Notes under the pieces: generated by a model
The model's input: only the letters and a program-made list of their open reading frames with translations
Databases searched by the model: none
Told to the model about the DNA's origin: nothing
Origin: PALSA-1296 sp037143335
GTDB lineage: Bacteria; Bacteroidota; Ignavibacteria; Palsa-1295
Direction: 5' to 3'
Length of the DNA stretch: 64,000 nucleotides
Assembly (NCBI GenBank): GCA_037143335.1
Contig: JBAWZA010000005.1
Span: 1-64,000 of the forward strand
Translations under genes and position numbers: made by a program
Shown: positions 18,406 through 27,672 of the stretch, one piece after another
Numbering within the stretch: the first letter of the stretch is position 1
Layout of the letters: each line of letters starts with the position of its first letter

Positions 18406-18924
18406 ATGCCTCAGCACCTTAAACAATTTATTCGTGACATTCCGGATTTTCCGGAGCCGGGGATTCTCTTCCGTGACATTGCACCGCTTCTCGAAAATGC
18501 GGCTGCGTTTCAATCAGCTCTCGATCACTTTCACGTCATGTTAAAAGATGAAGCGATTGATAAAATCGTCGGTATCGAGTCGCGCGGATTTATTTTTGGC
18601 TCACCACTTGCGCATCGGCTTGGCGTTGGTTTTGCTATGGCTCGGAAGCAAGGTAAATTGCCTGGCGATAAGATCGCTGTGAGTTATGATCTTGAGTACG
18701 GCACGAATACCATCGAAATGCATTCTGATTCCATTAGCGCAGATGAAAAAATCCTGATTGTTGATGATGTCCTCGCCACTGGTGGCACGGCAAACGCAGT
18801 TATCTCACTTGTGAATCAATTAGGCGGCAACGTTATCGGACTGGCATTCCTCATTGAGCTAACGTTCTTAGATGGCAGAAAAACTCTCGAAGGCAATAAC
18901 ATTCATCGGCTGATAGAATACTGA
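18406..18924 (+). CDS. apt: Adenine phosphoribosyltransferase
   Basis: A 172-residue purine-salvage enzyme that makes AMP from adenine and PRPP. The N-terminus IRDIPDFPEPGILFRDI, the ESRGFIFG motif and the PRPP-binding VDDVLATGGT (119-128) are all canonical and in the right order. Length fits the family. It lies 15 bases downstream of a DUF3078-like gene, an unusual partner. Confidence 0.96.
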   Translation: MPQHLKQFIRDIPDFPEPGILFRDIAPLLENAAAFQSALDHFHVMLKDEAIDKIVGIESRGFIFGSPLAHRLGVGFAMARKQGKLPGDKIAVSYDLEYGTNTIEMHSDSISADEKILIVDDVLATGGTANAVISLVNQLGGNVIGLAFLIELTFLDGRKTLEGNNIHRLIEY

Positions 18925-19026
18925 AACAAAGTCTTGTTAAATACGATATTGAATTCTGCGCGATGATAGATTTATTTCATTCGCCAATGTGTTATTAGGA
19001 GCCTTTTTTGTCACAAATCCACCATA

Positions 19027-20742
19027 ATGACTTACAAATATTATCAAGACCGTCCAGGAACATTAACTGCTGAGTTTGTCAACGCTGAATTCAAGAAGCT
19101 GACTGATCGAATTCCCGCTGCCGAGGCATCGGCGACCTCGGAGGAGTGGCTTTCGCTCTATGCTGATTGGAATGCGCTTTCCTCGTTCATGAATAGCGAG
19201 ACAAGCCGCATACAACATGCCTTTTCTAAGAATATGGCAGATGAGCAGAATGAAGCACGCGAGCAATACCAGCGCGAGGAAGTGCAACCAATTGCAGATC
19301 ACGCCAACTCTGCACTATTGCTCGGTTTGCTCAACTCAAAGCATAAGTTGGCAATCGGTGAGCGTTACGGTATGCACTTACTCCGAGTTCTTGATACCGC
19401 AAAGGACGCAGTCGCAGCTATTAACGTGAACTTGCGCGTGAAGCTCGGTGCGCTCTCGATGACCTACGACAAGTTAGTCGCTGCTGGCGAAGTTGCTGTT
19501 CGTGGCGAGACGATCACACTCTCGAAGGCACGTAGCTTTACATCTTCCGAAGATTCCGAATTGCGCAAGGAGGCTTACCTTGCTTATAGAAAGTGGTTCT
19601 TAGATCACCATGATGAGCTTGCCGCTATCTATGACCAAATGGTAAAGCTCCGTGATGAAATGGGGCGCAACTTGGGGCATAAGAATTTTATTCCACTTGG
19701 ATACTCCTCGATGGGAAGAACCGATTACGGCGTTGAGCAAGCCAAGACATTTCGCGATAACATTCGGAAATATGTTGTACCTGTGCAGTCTATGCTTTTC
19801 AAAATTCGTGCCGAGAGACTTGGTACGGAAACCTTGAAGCCATGGGATGCTTCCTATGATCCTGATCTCACGCTGCCGAGTAACATCGCACCGATAGAGA
19901 TGCAACTTGATAAGGCGCAGAGAATTTTTGAAAAGATTTCTCCGATCCTCGCCGCTCATTTTGTGCGGATGCGAAATGAAGGATTGATTGATCTCGAGAA
20001 TCGCAAAGGCAAACGCGCCGGAGCTTATTGCACCTCGTTCAGCGATGAAGCACGCGTTGCAATTCTTTGCAATTCGACAGGAGATAGCGAAGATATCAGA
20101 ACATTAACCCATGAGATGGGTCACGCCTTTCAAGGATGGGAGAGCCAACCGATTGAATCTGTTGATTTGCAATGGCCAACATCTGATGCCTGTGAGATTC
20201 ATTCGATGGGTATGGAATTCTTGGCGATGCGTTACATTGACGAATTCTTTAATGAAGAGCTTTCCGATAAATATAAACGCAATCGTTGGAAAGACGCTAT
20301 TGAAACAAGTTGCTACATCGCTATCGTTGACGAATTCCAACATTGGGTGTATGAAAATCCGAAGGCAACAATTGCTGAACGTGATATGCAGTGGAACAAG
20401 ATCTGGGACATCTACAAGCCTGGAATTGATTTCACCGGTTACGAAGACACTAAATATGCTCGGTGGTATGCTCAAGGACATATCTTTGATATGCCGTTCT
20501 ATTACATTGACTATGCAATCGCCGAGACAGGTGCTATGCAAATCGCATTGATGGATGAAGCTGATCATGCAAAGACTGTTGATGCTTACATCCAGCTGTG
20601 CAGAATCGGTGGCACAAAGAGTGTACTTGATATTTTCACATCTGTGGGAATGCGCTCACCATTCGATGAGAACTTGATGCGCGATTTGATGCAACATGCA
20701 TCAAAGGTATTAGCCGTCCAGGAATCAAGTGTATCGGCATAA
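19027..20742 (+). CDS. M3-family oligoendopeptidase
   Basis: A 571-residue zinc metallopeptidase of the M3 (thimet/oligoendopeptidase F) family, probably cytoplasmic as there is no signal peptide. The zinc site is HEMGHAF with His362, Glu363 and His366; the third ligand Glu is downstream in DACEIHSMGMEF. The preceding long helical region fits the usual cap domain. It cleaves short peptides. A strong intrinsic terminator (20771-20800) lies 28 bases after the stop codon. Confidence 0.93.
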   Translation: MTYKYYQDRPGTLTAEFVNAEFKKLTDRIPAAEASATSEEWLSLYADWNALSSFMNSETSRIQHAFSKNMADEQNEAREQYQREEVQPIADHANSALLLGLLNSKHKLAIGERYGMHLLRVLDTAKDAVAAINVNLRVKLGALSMTYDKLVAAGEVAVRGETITLSKARSFTSSEDSELRKEAYLAYRKWFLDHHDELAAIYDQMVKLRDEMGRNLGHKNFIPLGYSSMGRTDYGVEQAKTFRDNIRKYVVPVQSMLFKIRAERLGTETLKPWDASYDPDLTLPSNIAPIEMQLDKAQRIFEKISPILAAHFVRMRNEGLIDLENRKGKRAGAYCTSFSDEARVAILCNSTGDSEDIRTLTHEMGHAFQGWESQPIESVDLQWPTSDACEIHSMGMEFLAMRYIDEFFNEELSDKYKRNRWKDAIETSCYIAIVDEFQHWVYENPKATIAERDMQWNKIWDIYKPGIDFTGYEDTKYARWYAQGHIFDMPFYYIDYAIAETGAMQIALMDEADHAKTVDAYIQLCRIGGTKSVLDIFTSVGMRSPFDENLMRDLMQHASKVLAVQESSVSA

Positions 20743-20770
20743 CAAAATAGAATATTTTTTACGAAGTGTA

Positions 20771-20800
20771 AAAAGGTCAGGCATTGCCTGACCTTTTTTT
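20771..20800 (+). terminator. Rho-independent terminator after M3 peptidase
   Basis: AAAAGGTCAGGC pairs with GCCTGACCTTTT around an ATT loop, followed by a run of T. It is bidirectional in form, but its position matches termination of the peptidase gene. Confidence 0.92.
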
Positions 20801-20813
20801 ATGTTATTTTTTT

Positions 20814-21644
20814 ATGCTCACATTTGATCCAAACCAGATTCCGTTTCACGAGACTCACCGATTACTTCTCGGTGGTGTTGCTCCTCGCCCAATCGCTTTT
20901 GTCGGTACCGTTGACGGCGAAGGCAGATCCAATCTTTCACCCTTTAGCTTTTTTAATGCGTTTGGGGTGAACCCTCCTATTATCTGCTTCAGCCCTGCTT
21001 ATTCTGGCAAAACTGGCGCTCCTAAGGATACACTCCTCAACATCCTTGAGACAAAAGAATGCACTGTCTCAGTTGTTACATACGATCTTGTTCGGCAAGC
21101 GAGTCTTTCATCAGCGCCCTATGAGCGTGGCGTAGATGAGTTTGTCAAGGCGGGACTGACCAAGTCACCTTCTACGATAGTTAAAGCCCCAGGGGTCAAG
21201 GAAAGCCCCTTTATCATGGAAGCTAAACTTCTTCAGCATATTGATTTTGGGGGAAAGCACGGAAGCGCAAATATGCTGATCTGTGAAGTATTGCTGATTC
21301 ATGTAAGTGAGTCCGTTATGACAGAGAAGGGTCAGATAGACCCACGAAAAATCGATTTGGTAGCCCGTCTGGGTGGTCCATTCTATTCAAGGTCAGCGCA
21401 AGGTCTTTTCGAACTCAATCAGCCAGCCGAAGTAAATCACGGATTCGATGCCTTGCCCATAGAAATCCGCGAAAGCGCTTATCTTAGTGGCCATGATCTC
21501 GCAAAGCTACTCCTTTCAGGTCTAATACCATCCTTTCCTACAAAACTTCATCCTGCTACAATCGAAGACCGCCATTTAAGAGCGAAAGAGTTGATCGAGC
21601 ACGATGATCTCGACGAGGCTTGGAAGGTGTTGATTGCTCAGTAG
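20814..21644 (+). CDS. Flavin reductase-like/FMN-binding split-barrel protein
   Basis: A 276-residue protein of the flavin-reductase-like (FMN-binding split barrel) family. Family features are the early RPIAFVGTVDGEGRSNLSPF, the glycine-rich NAFGVNPPIICFSP segment and KDTLLNILETKECTVSVV. It may bind FMN and reduce flavin or act as a reductase on another substrate. Start ATG 20814 was preferred to a TTG at 20784, which lies inside the upstream terminator hairpin. No obvious oxygenase partner is nearby. Confidence 0.85.
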   Translation: MLTFDPNQIPFHETHRLLLGGVAPRPIAFVGTVDGEGRSNLSPFSFFNAFGVNPPIICFSPAYSGKTGAPKDTLLNILETKECTVSVVTYDLVRQASLSSAPYERGVDEFVKAGLTKSPSTIVKAPGVKESPFIMEAKLLQHIDFGGKHGSANMLICEVLLIHVSESVMTEKGQIDPRKIDLVARLGGPFYSRSAQGLFELNQPAEVNHGFDALPIEIRESAYLSGHDLAKLLLSGLIPSFPTKLHPATIEDRHLRAKELIEHDDLDEAWKVLIAQ

Positions 21645-21666
21645 AGGTTTCTTTACCTCATCAGAT

Positions 21667-21803
21667 TAGTGGGACGGACTCCTAGTCTGTCCATTATTTC
21701 CATATCCCATTTCCAAGCCTTCAGGGTAACATCGTGTTTATTTTGCCCGTTTGTTAGCCACTGAATATCTTTCGACGCAGGGAGTAGGAGTCCGTTCCCC
21801 TAA
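21667..21803. repeat. Dispersed palindromic repeat, family A, copy 2 (long)
   Basis: Left arm AGTGGGACGGACTCCTAGTC, right arm GGAGTAGGAGTCCGTTCCCC, about 80 bases of spacer. Same family as 14449-14518. It fills most of the 332-base gap before the large repeat protein; the rest is the terminator at 21841 and an unannotated short AT-rich tail to 21976. Confidence 0.7.
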
Positions 21804-21840
21804 AGCTCTGGTCAATAGTTATTTTGGATTTCTTACAACG

Positions 21841-21871
21841 AAAAACCCCGTCCAAATTGGACGGGGTTTTT
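21841..21871. terminator. Bidirectional intrinsic terminator
   Basis: AAAAACCCCGTCCAA pairs with TTGGACGGGGTTTTT. Runs of A on one side and T on the other make it work in both directions, ending the flavin reductase (+) and the large repeat protein (-). Confidence 0.92.
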
Positions 21872-21976
21872 CTGAACTCTCTCTGACGGTAAAAAAAATT
21901 TTTATAAATCCCGGCTGAGTTCTCGGAGCAGCAGAATTAGATACTCCGAGATCTCATGCCGTGGAACGTCGTTCAA

Positions 21977-24900
21977 TTATGGTCTCAAAATAGAAAGCTC
22001 TACTAGGTTGTTGTCGTTAGCTGCACTTGACTCAACGTTAACCGTTGAAAAACCAACGTTCGTTGTGACATAAAGTGCGCCTGCTGGAATACCGAGGTTA
22101 TGTGAGCGGTACGTAACAGTGATGTTCGAACTGTTGTCGAATACCATTGTAGGTACGTTAGCAACTGCACCAACTGGTGCTGCACCATTACCATTCCAGA
22201 AGTTGATAGCTCCACCACCCTGAGGTCCTGTACCAGCAACAAGAGCTGCTGTGTAGGTCTGGAAGGTTGGGATTCTACCAGATACTGTTGGAAGTGTCTG
22301 ATTAACTGCGCCTGGTCCAGGATTTGTTGCTGTGATGTTGGTTGTGTTAGCACCGGTACCAACAGTCAAAGTTACGTTTGTTTGAATGCTTGTGAAGTTA
22401 GAAATGGTAGAGTTGTTATTACCATTAATATTGTCCGCATTAAACAATGTATTACCACCTGTGAAGTTCGCATTTCCTGTCTGGTTCATTATGCCAGTCA
22501 AGTTGTTATTAGGAGCTGTAAGTGAGTTGTTCGAACCAGCGCCTGTTGCGTTGATTACGTTCGAAGCACCAGCACCACTTGCGAGCATTGAGTTGGTCAA
22601 GCCTTGAACTGTGTTCGTGCTCGTTCCTGCATTACCCATGCTGTTTGTTGTACCAGCTGCTGAACCGATTTTCGAATCACCTGTTGAACCGAGTGTTCCG
22701 TTAACCTGCAAGTTTCCTGTTGTGGTATTAAGCAAGATAGTTGAACCACCAGTCTGAGTGATATTACCATTGTCGGTGATACCAGTGAGGCTTGAAAGAC
22801 CCGTTACACCGAGTGTACCGTTGACCTGCAAGTTACCCGTTGTTGTTCCGAGTAATACTGTTGAACCACTAGTTTGGTTTATATTGCCGTTCTGTGTGAG
22901 AACACCATTATCTGTGATGCCACCATTAAAGGTACCAAGACCAGTAACTCCGAGTGTACCGCCAACTGTTGCGTTGTTCGTTACTGCAAGTGAGTTAAGC
23001 GTTGCAAGACCAGTTGTGTTCAACGTGGTTGTAGCAATGTTACCAGTGTTTGTCAAACCGTTTGTGGTTGAAGCACCGGTTACAATCAGGCTCTGAAGTG
23101 TTGTGTTACCAAGACTCGAAGACTGTCCAGCTGTCTGAGTGATAGACTGTGTGAAGTTCGAAGCCATGAACACGTTGTTCGGGTTCGTATTCAAACTTGT
23201 CTGGTTGAATGCAGTTGTTACAGCAATAGAAGCTGTAGGAGCACCGCACCATGATGAAAGCGTACCAACCTGGATGTTACTCGCGCAGAATATCGCTGAA
23301 GCTGGAAGCGTCAATGATCCTGTAATCCAGAGATTAGCAATAGTAGCGTTGTTCAAGTTTGACCAACCACTTACTTGGAAGTCACCGTTTACGATTTCTT
23401 CAAAGTCTGTTGGAATAACAAAACCTGCTGGGATACCTGAAGGTCCAACTGGAATTCCAAGGTTCGGAGCACCGTCAACGATTAGCTTGTTGCCATTCGA
23501 AGCTGGGAGCGTACCAAAGTTAGAAACACCATTGAAGCGGTTAGCACTAGCAGTTGCACCATAGTTGTTGATTAACGATGCAGTGCCTAAGTTCAAGTTA
23601 CCTGTTGTACCCAACGTTCCGTTGATCTGAACAGGACCGTTAACTGTGTTGCTTGAGCCGTTGATCACGTTTGTGCTTGTGGCACTACCGATCGTATTGG
23701 CAGAAGCACCAACAGTACCGATAAGGTTCGTAGTAGCTTGAATGCTGTTCGTACCAGATCCAGCTACACCGATTGTGTTCGTTGAAGAACCACCAGTACC
23801 GATGTTGTTGGTCTGACCAGTTACAGTACCTACGTTGTTTGTAGCAGCGTTGATATTGTTTGTTGTACCTGTAAGGTTATTTACGCCACCTGTAAGGTTG
23901 TTTGTTGAACCTTGTAAGATGTTTGTACTATTAGCAGCATTACCGATTGTGTTGTTAGCTCCTGATGCTGAACCAAACGTGTTTGATCCAGTTGCACCTG
24001 TAAGGTTAACTGTACCACCAGTCTGAGATAATGTACCCGTGATGCTTGTGTTCAACAAGTTTGTTGTTGTACCAGGCGCAGTCTGAGTGATATTACCAGC
24101 GAATGTGCTATTGCCGTTAACGTTGTGTGTACCGTTGAAGGTAGTTGTACCGTTAACTATGTTTGTGCTTGTTGCTGTACCAACAATGTTAATAGAACCG
24201 GCGTTAGTACCGATGTTATTAGTTGTTCCGTTAGCCGTTACGCTTGCACCTACGATTGTTGTCGTTGTGTTATTAGCAACCGAACCGATATTTACTGTAT
24301 TGTTCGGAGTTGCACCAGCACTAGCGATGTTGACTGTAACAGCCTGTACGTTATGGGATGCTGAAAGGAATAAGCTCGTGCTTGCATTCAATGTACCATA
24401 CGTGTTAATGCTACCTACATTCTGAGCAGTACCAAGGTTATTGGTGGTGTTCAAGTTGGTAGTACCAATGTTGTTGATGGCACCTTGAATGTTGTTGCTA
24501 CCAGTTACTGCAGTCGTAGCAGACATTGTGTTGCTGTTGGTTGCAGTGATTGTATTTGTGTTGGTTGCAGTAACAGCATTAGTTAAACCTGTTACAGTGT
24601 TTGTGCTGATACCAGCTGTTCCAACGTTGTTTGCACCACCAGCAACCTGCGTTGTACCAACGTTATTGGTAGCAGATTGAATGTTGTTGCTCACGGTAGC
24701 AGTTACGTTGTTGTTAGCACCAGTTACAGTGTTCGTGCTTACTGCTGCGACACCGATATTGTTAGCGGTGTTACCAGCAGCAGTTCCGATGTTGTTTGTC
24801 GGAGCCTGAAGATTATTAGCCGTTGTACCAGTTACATTGTTGGTTGTACCAGTTACAGTGTTAACACTGATAGCTGCTGTTCCAACGTTGTTCACACCAC

Positions 24901-26191
24901 CAGCAGCCTGAGTCGTACCAACGTTATTGGTCTGAGACTGAATGCTGTTGCTACCTGAAGTAGAAGTGATTGTGTTATTACCGCTTGTAGCACTGATTGC
25001 GTTACCACCTGTTGTAGCAGTTACGTTGTTCGTGATACCAGTGATAGTGTTCGTGCTTTGAGCAACAGTACCCATTTGGTTAGTACCGCCGTTTGTTCCA
25101 ACACCGATGAACGAGTTACCAACAGTTGTCATTGAACCTACTGTTCTTTGATCACCATTGATAAGCAATTCATACGTTGCTCCGTTTGCCAAAGCAAGTG
25201 GCTCTGGTGTACCATTGATGGTTACGCCTGCGTTGAATGTCTGAAGAGCCAACCATGTGTTAGCCTTGCTGAGATTAAGACCGATACCATCGAAAGTTGC
25301 AGCCGGTGGTACTGTTCTGATCTGAGCGCCATTGCGCTGAGGAGCAACAAAACTAAGAGTGCTATCTATGCCAACGTTTAATTGACCGAGAGCATCTTGG
25401 TATAAGCCCCATTGAGAAATGTTCTGATCGAGGTTACGACCGCTAACTGCGCCCGAACCAAGCATTCCGTTTGTAATTCCGTTTTGTGCAATCTGCAACA
25501 ACCAACGTGTTCCGATACCACCGCCGGTAAGACCTGGTCCAGCGAGAAGTGTATCAGATGTGCCATTGCCACCAGCAAAGCCGATGGTGATGTGTCCAGC
25601 TGACGGTTGATTGTCAAGGATTGTAATGCCGTTTGCACCGTGAAGAGTAATGTTACCATTCGCATCCGGGCTCATACCATCAATTGTGGTAATGTTCGCG
25701 AGTGACGAAAGTGGCAACACTGACTTCGGCAACTTTCCATTTTGATCCAATGGAAGCAACATGCCTGCCTGAGGAGTCGTAGATACTCCGATACCGCCAA
25801 CCGTTTGCGAGTTAAGTGCATACGGTGCAGCAACGAATGGAGTAGCAGAGCCGACTTCTTGTCCGTCAACCTTGATGCTCAGATAGTACTGTTCATCAAA
25901 TTTGAGGCTTGAAGGCAATGTTCCAGAATTTCCGCCGATAAGGACGTTGAAAATTCCGTCAGCAGCCGTGGCTTGCTGCGTTTCCTGGTATTTCACCTGG
26001 CCTGCAGCATCCTTGATTGTGATGTCAAGAGCAACCTGCCCAGTTACGGGTTGGCTATTCTTTAACAAGCGTCCCTGATACGAAATGCTTCGTGGGACTT
26101 GTGCATAAACTGAGTTAAGCCCGAAAATGCTCAGGAAAGCCCCGAACACTAGACCCAACAATATTGAACGACGTGAAGTCATACCCTTCAT
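21977..26191 (-). CDS. Giant Asn/Thr-rich repeat surface protein
   Basis: A 1404-residue exported protein. It has a Sec signal (LGLVFGAFLSIFGLNSVYAQ), then an N-terminal domain starting VPRSISYQGRLLKNSQPVTG, found at the start of many Bacteroidota surface and tail-fibre-like proteins. From about residue 350 to 760 the chain is almost only N, T, S, G, A, I and V, in units such as TNNIGTAAG and NTVTG; three consecutive blocks of 43-44 residues are recognisable. A non-repetitive stretch (about 880-960, including FCASNIQVGTLSSWCG) is followed by a second array with GNLQVNGTLGVTG and ITDNG units. The regular Asn ladder suggests a beta-solenoid. No catalytic motif and no T9SS domain is seen. It is probably a surface fibre, adhesin or ice/mineral-binding protein; function unknown. 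The codons remain in one open frame throughout. Confidence 0.85.
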   Translation of the reverse strand: MKGMTSRRSILLGLVFGAFLSIFGLNSVYAQVPRSISYQGRLLKNSQPVTGQVALDITIKDAAGQVKYQETQQATAADGIFNVLIGGNSGTLPSSLKFDEQYYLSIKVDGQEVGSATPFVAAPYALNSQTVGGIGVSTTPQAGMLLPLDQNGKLPKSVLPLSSLANITTIDGMSPDANGNITLHGANGITILDNQPSAGHITIGFAGGNGTSDTLLAGPGLTGGGIGTRWLLQIAQNGITNGMLGSGAVSGRNLDQNISQWGLYQDALGQLNVGIDSTLSFVAPQRNGAQIRTVPPAATFDGIGLNLSKANTWLALQTFNAGVTINGTPEPLALANGATYELLINGDQRTVGSMTTVGNSFIGVGTNGGTNQMGTVAQSTNTITGITNNVTATTGGNAISATSGNNTITSTSGSNSIQSQTNNVGTTQAAGGVNNVGTAAISVNTVTGTTNNVTGTTANNLQAPTNNIGTAAGNTANNIGVAAVSTNTVTGANNNVTATVSNNIQSATNNVGTTQVAGGANNVGTAGISTNTVTGLTNAVTATNTNTITATNSNTMSATTAVTGSNNIQGAINNIGTTNLNTTNNLGTAQNVGSINTYGTLNASTSLFLSASHNVQAVTVNIASAGATPNNTVNIGSVANNTTTTIVGASVTANGTTNNIGTNAGSINIVGTATSTNIVNGTTTFNGTHNVNGNSTFAGNITQTAPGTTTNLLNTSITGTLSQTGGTVNLTGATGSNTFGSASGANNTIGNAANSTNILQGSTNNLTGGVNNLTGTTNNINAATNNVGTVTGQTNNIGTGGSSTNTIGVAGSGTNSIQATTNLIGTVGASANTIGSATSTNVINGSSNTVNGPVQINGTLGTTGNLNLGTASLINNYGATASANRFNGVSNFGTLPASNGNKLIVDGAPNLGIPVGPSGIPAGFVIPTDFEEIVNGDFQVSGWSNLNNATIANLWITGSLTLPASAIFCASNIQVGTLSSWCGAPTASIAVTTAFNQTSLNTNPNNVFMASNFTQSITQTAGQSSSLGNTTLQSLIVTGASTTNGLTNTGNIATTTLNTTGLATLNSLAVTNNATVGGTLGVTGLGTFNGGITDNGVLTQNGNINQTSGSTVLLGTTTGNLQVNGTLGVTGLSSLTGITDNGNITQTGGSTILLNTTTGNLQVNGTLGSTGDSKIGSAAGTTNSMGNAGTSTNTVQGLTNSMLASGAGASNVINATGAGSNNSLTAPNNNLTGIMNQTGNANFTGGNTLFNADNINGNNNSTISNFTSIQTNVTLTVGTGANTTNITATNPGPGAVNQTLPTVSGRIPTFQTYTAALVAGTGPQGGGAINFWNGNGAAPVGAVANVPTMVFDNSSNITVTYRSHNLGIPAGALYVTTNVGFSTVNVESSAANDNNLVELSILRP

Positions 26192-26303
26192 CTCCTATTT
26201 ATAATAAATAAAGTAATTGAACGTAACGTTATTTGAAAATCTTTTCTGTATCCTGCCTCAGGCTTTCTGAGCTGTTTTGGCTCAGGGACCTCAAACAAGA
26301 ATA

Positions 26304-26334
26304 CAAATATACGACAAAAAATGCCGCATACCAA
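26304..26334 (-). promoter_or_regulatory. Bacteroidota-type promoter P1 of the giant gene
   Basis: On the minus strand TTG (26334-26332), 20 bases, TATATTTG (26311-26304): fits TTG-N17-23-TAnnTTTG. Transcription would start near 26297, giving a leader of about 105 bases. Confidence 0.65.
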
Positions 26335-26424
26335 CAAATACGAAAATGCGGAGAAAAAGCGCTGTATCCAAAGATTCCAAAAGGAACCTGTGGCTTATAC
26401 ACATTTCTCCAAAAGTATTCGGGA

Positions 26425-26454
26425 CAAATATACGAAGTTTTTTGCTGCCTCAAA
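26425..26454 (-). promoter_or_regulatory. Bacteroidota-type promoter P2 of the giant gene
   Basis: Minus-strand TTTG (26454-26451), 18 bases, TATATTTG (26432-26425). Same orientation as P1, about 120 bases upstream. Confidence 0.6.
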
Positions 26455-26553
26455 GCAAAACCGTTTTGTCCGAATGATATTTTACAGGTCGGTGAGAGGG
26501 GCAATTCTCGGTTTCCGACTCCGAAAGGCTTAAATTGTGCGATATTCGCAGGG

Positions 26554-26561
26554 CAAATATA
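26554..26561 (-). promoter_or_regulatory. Third TATATTTG box upstream of the giant gene
   Basis: Minus-strand TATATTTG without a clear TTG at the right spacing. It may be an additional, weaker promoter or a relic. Confidence 0.35.
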
Positions 26562-26778
26562 CGGAATATTTCACCCACTACCTATAAACTCCGTGGTTTG
26601 GGTTCTGTTACACCTAACATAAAGAAAAAATCTTGTAGCTTTTTTGTGCCCCCTGAGCCAATTGCGTCACTTTAGCCCGCCTAAGCCACTAAGAGTAATA
26701 TTGGCTCCCAGCCTATCAAACCGCGTTCCGCTGCCACCGATGGGACAAACCATTTGCGAGTGGTGTTCATAGAGAGAC

Positions 26779-27672
26779 ATGTCAAAACGACAATCATCGA
26801 AAGCACCAGTCAATCTTGGCGACTCGAGAGAGTCCTTCCAAAGAGCCTTGCTCTGGAGTATCTTCTGGGTAGGGGTATCGTTAGTCACTGCAGTGGTGAT
26901 ATGGGCATTCGTACCCAACGGACCCGAACACGCAGTCGCCTTCCTCGCTGGGTACCTGATAGAGGAATCCCTCTCGGTTGATAATCTATTTGTCTTCTTG
27001 ATGCTCTTTGCCTATTTCAAGGTTGGATCGAAGATGCAGAGGCGAGTCCTGAACTACGGCATTATAGGCGTGATTGTCCTTCGTGGCATTATGATCTTCG
27101 CCGGATTGAAGCTCGTTCAGGAGTTCGAATTCCTCATGTTCATCTTCGGACTGATTGTACTCTACTCTGCCATCAAGATTTTTGTGGGGACCGATAAGGA
27201 GTTCGACTCTGAGGAAAGTCTTGTCATGCGGTGGATCAAGAAATTCGTGCGGGTAACGGACGAATTCCACGGGGATAAATTTTTTATCCGCAAAGCCGGA
27301 GTCTTATTTGCAACCCCCCTTTTTGTCGTTTTAGCCGTTGTCGAGGTGACCGACCTGCTTTTTGCATTCGATAGTATTCCGGCGATATTTTCCATTACGA
27401 AGGAGCCGTGGATCATTTATGGCTCGAATATCCTTGCTGTATTGGGTTTGCGCTCTCTGTATTTCTTATTAGAGCGAATGCAGAGTGCTTTCCGATTTGT
27501 TGAAAAGGGCGTTGCTCTTATCTTATTCTTCGTCGGCGCCAAGATGATCGCCCCGTTCTTTTGGAAGGATTTTTCGGTTAGTACAGTTGCCTCTCTGCTG
27601 ATCATAATGGGCATCTTATTGCTCAGCGTCCTTGCTTCATTGGTTACCCCAAAACCTACTACAGAGGAATAG
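26779..27672 (+). CDS. TerC/Alx-family integral membrane protein
   Basis: A 297-residue multi-pass inner-membrane protein of the TerC/Alx family, linked to manganese export and tellurite resistance in relatives. Family motifs are ESLSVDNLFVF and LLFAFDSIPAIFSI, with intramembrane acidic residues in both. About eight hydrophobic segments are visible. ATG 26779 gives a short charged N-terminus before the first helix. A hemerythrin gene begins right after the stop (next base), so the pair is likely co-transcribed. A Mn riboswitch was looked for upstream and not found. Confidence 0.92.
   Translation: MSKRQSSKAPVNLGDSRESFQRALLWSIFWVGVSLVTAVVIWAFVPNGPEHAVAFLAGYLIEESLSVDNLFVFLMLFAYFKVGSKMQRRVLNYGIIGVIVLRGIMIFAGLKLVQEFEFLMFIFGLIVLYSAIKIFVGTDKEFDSEESLVMRWIKKFVRVTDEFHGDKFFIRKAGVLFATPLFVVLAVVEVTDLLFAFDSIPAIFSITKEPWIIYGSNILAVLGLRSLYFLLERMQSAFRFVEKGVALILFFVGAKMIAPFFWKDFSVSTVASLLIIMGILLLSVLASLVTPKPTTEE

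Larger units (their letters stand above)
26192..26778. other. Long intergenic region with tandem candidate promoters
   Basis: 587 bases between divergent genes. It contains three minus-strand TATATTTG boxes (26304-26311, 26425-26432, 26554-26561) and otherwise AT-rich sequence; a plus-strand open frame at 26233-26622 has no credible composition and is regarded as chance. The right part (26640-26778), upstream of TerC, shows no recognised riboswitch. Confidence 0.6.

Noticed and set aside
22758..24425. Plus-strand open frames inside the giant gene
   Set aside because: They arise from the repetitive codons of the minus-strand gene (Val- and Pro-rich complement) and have no ribosome binding sites.
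26233..26622. A 129-residue plus-strand frame
   Set aside because: No start signal, no family features, and it lies on top of the minus-strand promoter array.
26640..26778. Mn riboswitch (yybP-ykoY type) before terC
   Set aside because: The expected conserved elements could not be found by eye.
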